Assembly: GCA_031279615.1 (NCBI GenBank)
Contig: JAITIE010000130.1
Coordinates: 1-6,513 of the forward strand
Length of the DNA stretch: 6,513 bases
Source: Candidatus Margulisiibacteriota bacterium
GTDB lineage: Bacteria; Margulisbacteria; Termititenacia; Termititenacales; Termititenacaceae
Direction: 5' to 3'
The position numbers and the translations under genes are program-made. Shown in pieces: positions 1-5,666 of this stretch; the stretch's first letter is position 1; each line of letters starts with the position of its first letter. Under the pieces are notes generated by a model. The model was not told the origin of the DNA and searched no databases. It saw only the letters and a program-made list of their open reading frames with translations.

Positions 1-3
1 ACA

Positions 4-35
4 GCGGGCGGCCAGTGGCCGCCCGCGCGTTTTTT
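4..35 (+). terminator. Intrinsic terminator for an off-window rightward gene
   Basis: A perfect 10-bp GC-only stem (GCGGGCGGCC at 4-13, GGCCGCCCGC at 17-26) closes a 3-nt loop and is followed by GCG and six T at 30-35. The T-run lies on the + strand, so it would stop rightward transcription of a gene lying left of the window and convergent with priA. The same stem lies 24 bases past the priA stop on the other strand. Whether it also stops priA transcripts cannot be judged, because the bases that would form that U-tract are outside the window. Confidence 0.85.
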
Positions 36-49
36 ACGATTTAGGATTT

Positions 50-1603
50 TCAATACATATTGAGCGGATCGACATCGATCTCGATTTTGACCGGCGACTC
101 CGCGGGAAAATCAGCATAATTTATTTCTGTGTCTTTCAGCAAAATCTGCCAGCGGTAATAGCCTTTTATTTTACGGATAATACACGGCGTCGGACCCAGA
201 GCCTGCGGCGCGTATTTTTGCGCGTAATGTTCCGCCATTTCTTTGGCCCGCGCTTCGTCAGCCGCCGCAAAAACGATCGCGGTCAGGCGGGAAAACGGCG
301 GATAACTCAGCTCGCGGCGCTGGGTTAATTCCCGCGCGTAAAACCCCGGCGCGTCGTGCCGGGCCGCGGCCTGTATCGCGTAATGCTCCGGCTGATAAGT
401 CTGCACGATTACTTTGCCAGCCCTGTCGCCGCGTCCGGCGCGCCCCGCGGCCTGTGTCAATAATTGAAAAGTCTGCTCGGCGGAGCGGAAATCCGGCAGA
501 TTGAGCAGCGCGTCCGCCGCGATAATCCCCACCAAAGTCACCGCGGAAAAATCGTGGCCTTTGGCGATCATCTGCGTGCCGAGCAACACCGCGCGGTCTG
601 TCTCTAGAAATTCTTTCAAAATCTTTTCGTGCGCGCCGCGTTTCCGCGTCGTATCGCTGTCCATGCGCAGGATCCGCGCGTCGCCGAAATATTTTTGCAA
701 CTCCGCCTCGGCTTTCTGCGTGCCCGCGCCAAAATATTTGAGATAAGGCCGTCCGCATTTGGGACATTGCCGGTCGGGAATTTTTTCCGCGCGGCCGCAA
801 TAATGACATCTGGCCTGGCCGTCGGAGTGATACACCAGCGCCACACTGCAGCGCGGACACTCCAGCGTGTAGCCGCAGGCGCGACAGCTAATGAACGTGG
901 CAAAACCGCGGCGGTTCATCAGCAGCATGGCTTTGCCGCCGCTGTCCAGACAGGCGCGCAGTTCTCTCTGCAAACGCGTGGACAAAACCGAAAAATTGCC
1001 GCACTGCAATTCCGCGCGCATATCCACAATCTCGACCGGTGGCAAAGGCCGATCGTTAACGCGCCGCGGCAGATAAATATAGCCATACCGGTCATCCGGC
1101 GGATTTTGGAACAAATGGCAGGTTTCCAGCGCCGGTGTGGCCGTGCCGAGCAGGGCTTTGGCGCCGCACAACTCCGCCCGTTTCAAGGCCGCCGCCGCCG
1201 CGTGATACCGCGGATTATTGTCCTGCTTGTAAGAACTGTCCTGTTCCTCGTCGATGATGATCAAACCGAGGTTTTTAAAAGGCGCGAACAAGGCCGAGCG
1301 CGCGCCGACCGCCAGCTGCACTTCGTTGTTGAGAATTTTTTGCCAGTTTTCCCGCCGCTGTTTGGGAGTCAGCGCGCTGTGCAGCGCAACAATTTTAAAA
1401 CGCTCGGCAAATCTCCGCACCGTCTGCGGCGTCAAAGAAATTTCCGGCACCAGCACGATGACCTGCTGGCCGGCCGCGCAGACCTCTTGAGCGGCGCGTA
1501 AATAAATTTCTGTCTTGCCGCTGCCGGTCACACCGTGGATTAAGACAAATTGTTTTTGCCGGATTAAAGCCAGCGCGGCTTCTTGCGCGGGAGTGAGCTG
1601 CAT
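50..1603 (-). CDS. priA: PriA-type primosomal helicase, lacking the N-terminal DNA-binding region
   Basis: Superfamily 2 DNA helicase of replication restart, which unwinds at stalled forks and recruits the replisome. The 517-aa product shows Walker A GVTGSGKT (24-31), motif II DEEQ (118-121) followed by DSSYKQ, motif III GTATPALET (153-161), and eight cysteines in four pairs typical of PriA's two zinc sites (C240/C243, C249/C252, C266/C269, C280/C283). The second helicase domain has LGTQMIAKGHDF (341-352) and motif VI QAAGRAGRG (384-392), and the C-terminal domain ends near DVDP. Canonical PriA is about 700-800 aa. Here the roughly 200 residues before the helicase core (3'-end-binding and winged-helix domains) are absent. 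The frame is open for 38 codons upstream of this ATG, but that stretch overlaps the preceding membrane gene and is not PriA-like, so I start at 1603, one base past that gene's stop. No Shine-Dalgarno is visible, so translation is probably coupled. The family call is firm; whether it is functional without the N-domain is open. Confidence 0.95.
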   Translation of the reverse strand: MQLTPAQEAALALIRQKQFVLIHGVTGSGKTEIYLRAAQEVCAAGQQVIVLVPEISLTPQTVRRFAERFKIVALHSALTPKQRRENWQKILNNEVQLAVGARSALFAPFKNLGLIIIDEEQDSSYKQDNNPRYHAAAAALKRAELCGAKALLGTATPALETCHLFQNPPDDRYGYIYLPRRVNDRPLPPVEIVDMRAELQCGNFSVLSTRLQRELRACLDSGGKAMLLMNRRGFATFISCRACGYTLECPRCSVALVYHSDGQARCHYCGRAEKIPDRQCPKCGRPYLKYFGAGTQKAEAELQKYFGDARILRMDSDTTRKRGAHEKILKEFLETDRAVLLGTQMIAKGHDFSAVTLVGIIAADALLNLPDFRSAEQTFQLLTQAAGRAGRGDRAGKVIVQTYQPEHYAIQAAARHDAPGFYARELTQRRELSYPPFSRLTAIVFAAADEARAKEMAEHYAQKYAPQALGPTPCIIRKIKGYYRWQILLKDTEINYADFPAESPVKIEIDVDPLNMY

Positions 1604-1604
1604 A

Positions 1605-2738
1605 TCACGCGGCCAATTCGCCGGATTGTTGCAAAATGCGCCGCAGGACCAGCGGATAAAAAAGATTTTCGGCCAGCGCGGCCAGCACGGCGGCGGATAA
1701 AACCAACTGCTCGACATTAAAAGCCCAGAGCAGGAGGATCAGCGCGCCGTCGCTGATGCGCAGACCGTAAGCTATTCTCCGGCAAAAATCTTCGCCAAAC
1801 AGATAACGCCGCGCCAAAAAATTGTAGAGATAAAAAACCACCAGACGCAAAACTAACAGCGCCGCCGCCGCGCCCAGCGCCGCCCAGTCGATTTTCAGCC
1901 AGACGAAAATCAGCAAAAAAGTCAGCGCGTTGAGCAAACGCCAGAGCTCTAAATTGTAACGCAGACTCCAGATTTTTGTTTTAGTCAGCGCGTTGAGCAA
2001 ACCTAAAATCAGCGCGGCCACGACGGCATGGTAAGACCAAAACTGATAAGCCAAAAGCAAAAAGGTCAATTGCAGCAGGCGCGCCAGCAAAGAATCCGCC
2101 GGCTGTTTGGCCAGATAAATAAAAGCCCGCCAGACCGCAAAAAAGAGCGCCGCGGCGCCCGCGCTCGTCAGGAGGAGCGGCCAGTCTCCAAAACGCCAGC
2201 AAAAGCCCAGCAGCAAAGTCACGCAAGAACTTAACGCGCCAAAACCGGGCAGCACGGTGGTCAGCGGCCCGCGCGCCGGCCAGCGGATCAAACGGCACAG
2301 CGGCTCATTGAAAGAAATCAGGCCGGCCGCCAATGAAAAATAAATCAGCCACGGCTGCAACGTTTCCGCAAAATTAAAATACCGCGCGGCCAGCAGCAAC
2401 GCGCCGGCCGCCAGGCCGTAAATCAGCGCGGCGTTGAAAAACAATTTGTACATTTTGCCGCGGACTATTTCCAGCCGGCGCCAGGGAAAAGCATTGCCGA
2501 TAAGATACGCGGCCAGTGTCAGCAAATAAGGAAAAAACACATAGCCAACCACGCCAAATTCAAAAGCGTAAGTGTATCCTGCCGCTTCCTGCCACGGCGC
2601 GAACACCAAAGCCAGTGCCGCGCCGACCAAAGCAAAAACCACATTGTCCACGAAAAAGCGCGCTAAAATCCAGGTTGTAAAAAAAGCCAGCAGCAAGACC
2701 ACGCCGGGCTGCAGTAAAAATTCCGCAAGTTGCCGCAT
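1605..2738 (-). CDS. Polytopic membrane protein resembling the cation:proton antiporter (CPA) fold
   Basis: A 377-aa inner-membrane protein with about 11-12 hydrophobic segments (for example near 11-28, 32-47, 60-80, 98-118, 127-143, 160-179, 187-208, 221-249, 268-280, 284-306, 330-341, 346-365). The length and several landmarks match the membrane domain of Na+/H+ exchangers (CPA2 type). These are ARGPLTTVLPGFGAL at 155-169, a glycine-rich segment near 236-250 followed by a charged linker and LELWRLLNALTFLLIFVWLKIDW, then a late RRIAYGLRISDGALILL (320-336). The acidic pair normally found at the ion site is replaced by S170-S171 (ALSSC), so transport activity is doubtful. No signal peptide and no C-terminal TrkA-N domain are present. 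It starts 12 bases from a consensus -10 with no Shine-Dalgarno and is followed after one base by priA. The family assignment rests on remembered pattern similarity only; an unrelated integral membrane protein remains possible. Confidence 0.8.
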   Translation of the reverse strand: MRQLAEFLLQPGVVLLLAFFTTWILARFFVDNVVFALVGAALALVFAPWQEAAGYTYAFEFGVVGYVFFPYLLTLAAYLIGNAFPWRRLEIVRGKMYKLFFNAALIYGLAAGALLLAARYFNFAETLQPWLIYFSLAAGLISFNEPLCRLIRWPARGPLTTVLPGFGALSSCVTLLLGFCWRFGDWPLLLTSAGAAALFFAVWRAFIYLAKQPADSLLARLLQLTFLLLAYQFWSYHAVVAALILGLLNALTKTKIWSLRYNLELWRLLNALTFLLIFVWLKIDWAALGAAAALLVLRLVVFYLYNFLARRYLFGEDFCRRIAYGLRISDGALILLLWAFNVEQLVLSAAVLAALAENLFYPLVLRRILQQSGELAA

Positions 2739-2750
2739 AATTTATATTGT

Positions 2751-2756
2751 ATTATA
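2751..2756 (-). promoter_or_regulatory. Consensus -10 box for the membrane protein-priA pair
   Basis: On the minus strand the six bases read TATAAT, a perfect -10, ending 12 bases before the ATG at 2738. A start about 7 bases downstream would leave a leader of roughly 5-6 nt and no room for a Shine-Dalgarno. No good -35 lies at 16-18 bp; TTGTAA lies 23 bp upstream. Confidence 0.55.
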
Positions 2757-2762
2757 AAACTG

Positions 2763-2771
2763 TGCTAAAAT
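2763..2771 (+). promoter_or_regulatory. Extended -10 promoter for leuB
   Basis: TGCTAAAAT fits the extended -10 pattern TGn-TATAAT with one mismatch. Transcription would begin near 2778 and give a leader of about 26 nt that includes the AAGGAG at 2789. No clear -35 is present, which is common for extended -10 promoters. It lies back to back with the leftward -10 at 2751-2756. Confidence 0.55.
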
Positions 2772-2788
2772 ACACCGACTTACAAGAC

Positions 2789-2794
2789 AAGGAG
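2789..2794 (+). promoter_or_regulatory. Shine-Dalgarno of leuB
   Basis: AAGGAG ends nine bases before the ATG at 2804 and supports that start. Confidence 0.8.
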
Positions 2795-2803
2795 CAGTGT
2801 TAA

Positions 2804-3868
<1,065 letters not shown>

Positions 3869-3869
3869 G

Positions 3870-3965
3870 GGAATTACCCTTTGACACACTAAATTAGCGT
3901 ATCAAGCCTACTGCGTAGGCTTGATACATAAAAAGAAATATTTTAGTACATCAAGGGGTAATTCC
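3870..3965. repeat. Nested imperfect inverted repeat between leuB and the DUF1858 gene
   Basis: Outer arms GGAATTACCCTTTGA (3870-3884) and TCAAGGGGTAATTCC (3951-3965) pair over 15 positions, with one G·U if folded as RNA. After a 3x3 internal loop, ACTAAA (3888-3893) pairs with TTTAGT (3942-3947). Inside lies a perfect 13-bp hairpin at 3899-3927. The whole forms one long cruciform or RNA stem of about 96 bases in an AT-rich gap that starts one base after the leuB stop. No poly-T follows on either strand, so it is not a classic terminator. It has the build of a miniature inverted-repeat element or a structured leader; TAA occurs on both edges (3866-3868, 3966-3968), which could be a short target duplication or chance. 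Confidence 0.8.
3899..3927. repeat. Perfect 13-bp inverted repeat with 3-nt centre
   Basis: GTATCAAGCCTAC (3899-3911) and GTAGGCTTGATAC (3915-3927) are exact reverse complements around TGC. It is the apex of the larger nested repeat. It could be an RNA hairpin, a dimeric protein's operator, or a recombination-type dyad; sequence alone does not decide. Confidence 0.9.
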
Positions 3966-3984
3966 TAAATTTAATTTTAGGAGG
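3964..3984 (+). promoter_or_regulatory. Shine-Dalgarno of the DUF1858 gene with a small masking hairpin
   Basis: AGGAGG at 3979-3984 sits five bases before the ATG at 3990, an ideal site. CCTAAA (3964-3969) can pair with TTTAGG (3976-3981) over a 6-nt loop and cover the first half of it. The CC of this hairpin is also used in the outer stem of the nested repeat, so the two folds compete. The hairpin is AT-rich and weak; the ribosome site is certain, the switch is speculation. Confidence 0.7.
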
Positions 3985-3989
3985 AAAAT

Positions 3990-4190
3990 ATGGCAACTAT
4001 CACCAAAGACATGACGATCATGGAAGTTTTGCAAAATCACCCGCAGGCGGTCGAAGTGCTGCAGTCTTTAAATCTAGGCTGTCTGGGCTGTATCGCGGCG
4101 TCAGGCGAAAGTCTGGAACAGGGCTTGTCCGCGCACGGACTAAATGTCAACGCAGTGGTGGAAAAACTGAACCAAGCTGTTACGGAATAA
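3990..4190 (+). CDS. DUF1858 / hybrid-cluster-associated redox disulfide protein
   Basis: A 66-aa cytoplasmic protein that is a single DUF1858 domain (also called the ScdA_N-like or prismane-associated redox disulfide domain). The pattern is clear: an initial ITKDMTIMEVLQNHPQAVEVLQSLN helix-rich stretch, then G-C-L-G-C with C31 and C34 at the start of a helix, and a C-terminal helical tail ending LNQAVTE. The CxxC is thought to form a redox-active disulfide, and the family is frequent in anaerobes, often beside hybrid-cluster protein or nitrosative-stress genes. None of those is adjacent here. The start is certain from AGGAGG five bases upstream. It is likely transcribed from leuB read-through or the internal TGATATAAT and lies downstream of the nested inverted repeat. 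It is convergent with xer, 45 bases apart. Its partner and exact role are unknown. Confidence 0.92.
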   Translation: MATITKDMTIMEVLQNHPQAVEVLQSLNLGCLGCIAASGESLEQGLSAHGLNVNAVVEKLNQAVTE

Positions 4191-4215
4191 ACTTCGTCAA
4201 AACGCCAGCTTACGA

Positions 4216-4246
4216 AAATAAAATCGCGCCGCCAATCAAGGCCGCG
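4216..4246 (-). terminator. Possible intrinsic terminator of the xer cluster
   Basis: CGCG (4243-4246) pairs with CGCG (4225-4228), and GGC (4240-4242) pairs with GCC (4231-4233), giving a 7-bp GC stem with a 2-nt bulge and a 6-nt loop. On the minus strand it is followed by ATTTTATTTT. The stem includes the last xer codons and the TGA falls in and beside the loop. The T-tract is interrupted, so strength is uncertain. Confidence 0.45.
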
Positions 4247-5126
4247 GGTGGTATTGCCGCATCACTTTTTCGAGGCGGTCTTTCGTAATATGCGTGTAAA
4301 CCTGCGTCGTGGACAATGAGGAATGGCCGAGCAGTTCCTGCACCACGCGCAAATCCGCGCCGCCTTCCAATAAATGCGTGGCAAAAGAATGGCGCAGTGT
4401 GTGCGGCGTCACAGTTTTGGGCAAACCGGCCAGCCGGGCATAATGTGCCAGATTGCGCTCGATAGACCGCTGAGTCAAACGGCCGCCTCTTAAATTCAGA
4501 AATAACGCGCTTTCTTTATTGCTATTATTTTTAGCCAAAGCGGGACGGATCTTTTGCAGATAATCCCGCAAAACGCGCGCGGCGCGGGGACTGATCAAAA
4601 CTATTCTTTCTTTGGCGCCCTTGCCCAAAATCCTGATCTCACCGGCGCGCAAATCCAGATCAACTGGCTGGATATTGACCAGCTCGCTGACGCGGATGCC
4701 GGAAGCGTAAAGCAATTCATACACCGCGCTGTCCCGTCCCCGTTTCAAGCCAGCCGCGCCGCGCTCGACCATGTCTAGCAGTTGATTTGCTTCCGCCGCC
4801 GTCAAAAAATCCGGCATGTTTTTTTCTAGTTTTGGCGAGTTGATTTTCTGCCAGGGATCGGCTGAAACTAATTTATTTCTTAATAAGAATCTGCCAAAAG
4901 ATTTATGCGCGGCGACACAGCGCGCGATCGAACGCTTGGCGTAATTTAGCTTGGACAAATATCTCAAGTAGCCGCGAATGACTTCGACCGTAATCGCGGC
5001 GGCGTTTTGCTCGCGGCAATACCGCACAAAATAACGCAGGTCCCGCGCGTAGTTACTAATCGTGTGTGCCGAATAATTTTTATTCTGCCGGAGATAGGTC
5101 AGAAAATCCGCCGTGGAGTCCGGCAT
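4236..5126 (-). CDS. xerC/xerD: Xer-type tyrosine recombinase
   Basis: Site-specific recombinase of the XerC/XerD group, which resolves chromosome dimers at dif sites. The 296-aa length is typical. The N-terminal SAM-like core-binding domain spans about 1-90 and the catalytic domain about 105-290. All six catalytic residues are present: R145 (SGIRVSEL), K169 (GKGAKER), H242 and R245 (PHTLRHSFATHLL), H268 (LLGHSSLSTTQ) and nucleophile Y277 (VYTH). The end HPRP and GADLRVVQ resemble XerD more than XerC, but I cannot separate the two; a single Xer acting alone is also possible. The ATG shares its A with the TGA of the preceding peptidase gene (TGATG), which implies translational coupling, and no Shine-Dalgarno is seen. 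No integrase-type arm-binding extension is present, so a mobile-element integrase is less likely. Confidence 0.94.
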   Translation of the reverse strand: MPDSTADFLTYLRQNKNYSAHTISNYARDLRYFVRYCREQNAAAITVEVIRGYLRYLSKLNYAKRSIARCVAAHKSFGRFLLRNKLVSADPWQKINSPKLEKNMPDFLTAAEANQLLDMVERGAAGLKRGRDSAVYELLYASGIRVSELVNIQPVDLDLRAGEIRILGKGAKERIVLISPRAARVLRDYLQKIRPALAKNNSNKESALFLNLRGGRLTQRSIERNLAHYARLAGLPKTVTPHTLRHSFATHLLEGGADLRVVQELLGHSSLSTTQVYTHITKDRLEKVMRQYHPRP

Positions 5127-5626
5127 CAGGCCACGCTGGGTATTTCCAGCGGCATATCCAGTGACACAGATTTCTTGCCGCGGTCGGCTGTTACGTCAGC
5201 GCCCAGACCGTACCGCGCGCGCAGTTCCGGCGTCAGCTCTTTTTCCCCGCCGTGCTGATACAGCCATTTGCTCGGTTCTTTTTCGCGCAAATCGATGTGA
5301 ATATATTTGCGGTCCGGATCGTAGCCCAGTCCGGTAATCTCTGGAAAAGTTTCGAGATAACGGAAAATCTCCGGCAAAAATTTTTCCTCTGCCGCGCCAA
5401 AGTCCACCGCTTTGCCAATGCCGTGATAATTGCGTTTCGGCCCGGGCTCTTCCAGCTCGATATTGTCACAGACAAAAGCGCGTTTAATCGCCAGCGGCTG
5501 ATTAAATTTCACCCACACGTCTTCCAAGACGCCGACCAGCGTCAGAGAAATTTTTACTTCCTGCCGGCATTGGCCGCAGTTGCAGACAAACATATTGCTG
5601 TCGAAATGTTCCGAAAGATTGCCCAT
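5126..5626 (-). CDS. M15-type zinc peptidase (D-Ala-D-Ala carboxypeptidase-like)
   Basis: A 166-aa protein with the Peptidase_M15_3 layout. LSEHF opens the domain (4-8), followed by a cysteine cluster C15-N-C17-G-Q-C20, then H-x-x-G-x-A-x-D with H68 and D75 (YHGIGKAVDF), and a second histidine H110 in YIHID. H68, D75 and H110 are the expected zinc ligands. Relatives cleave peptidoglycan cross-links or peptide stems. No signal peptide or membrane segment is seen; the N-terminus is MGNLSEHFDS. A murein substrate would then need another export route, or the substrate is different. About 45 residues after the catalytic core (from 122) form a tail I do not recognise. LSEHF at the very start supports this ATG. 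It follows nif3 by 40 bases, starts 7 bases after a TATACT box, and overlaps xer by one base. Confidence 0.82.
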   Translation of the reverse strand: MGNLSEHFDSNMFVCNCGQCRQEVKISLTLVGVLEDVWVKFNQPLAIKRAFVCDNIELEEPGPKRNYHGIGKAVDFGAAEEKFLPEIFRYLETFPEITGLGYDPDRKYIHIDLREKEPSKWLYQHGGEKELTPELRARYGLGADVTADRGKKSVSLDMPLEIPSVA

Positions 5627-5633
5627 AACTCGA

Positions 5634-5642
5634 AGTATAGCA
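5634..5642 (-). promoter_or_regulatory. Extended -10 promoter for the M15 peptidase-xer pair
   Basis: On the minus strand this reads TGCTATACT, an extended -10 with one mismatch. The box ends 7 bases before the ATG at 5626, so transcription would begin within about 3 bases of the start codon. TTGATA at 5666-5661 lies 21 bp upstream, too far for a standard -35. If it is used, the mRNA is essentially leaderless. Confidence 0.5.
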
Positions 5643-5666
5643 CCGCCGCCTATTTTGGGCTATCAA

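Noticed and set aside
629..1501. A rightward open frame of 290 codons opposite priA
   Set aside because: It is a frame shadow on the strand opposite a firmly identified gene; its arginine- and alanine-rich translation resembles no family and it has no ribosome site.
1604..1717. A 38-residue N-terminal extension of PriA from an upstream in-frame ATG at 1717
   Set aside because: It overlaps the membrane protein's coding end, has no PriA-like sequence (rich in W, P and C), and the ATG at 1603 fits the TGATATG junction.
3881..3905. TTGACA at 3881 as a -35 with TATCAA at 3900 as -10
   Set aside because: The spacing is only 13 bases and the TTGACA falls in the paired left arm of the nested repeat; a working promoter is unlikely.
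3869..3930. The hairpin after leuB as its intrinsic terminator
   Set aside because: The bases after the stem read ATAAAAAG on the + strand, with no T-run, and the opposite strand has none either.
3870..3965. An integron attC site or a CRISPR repeat
   Set aside because: There are no conserved RYYYAAC/GTTRRRY core sites and only a single copy is present, with no spacers or cas genes.
4193..4216. TTCGT/ACGAA as a terminator of the DUF1858 gene
   Set aside because: Only 5 bp with a 14-nt loop and no following T-run in that direction.
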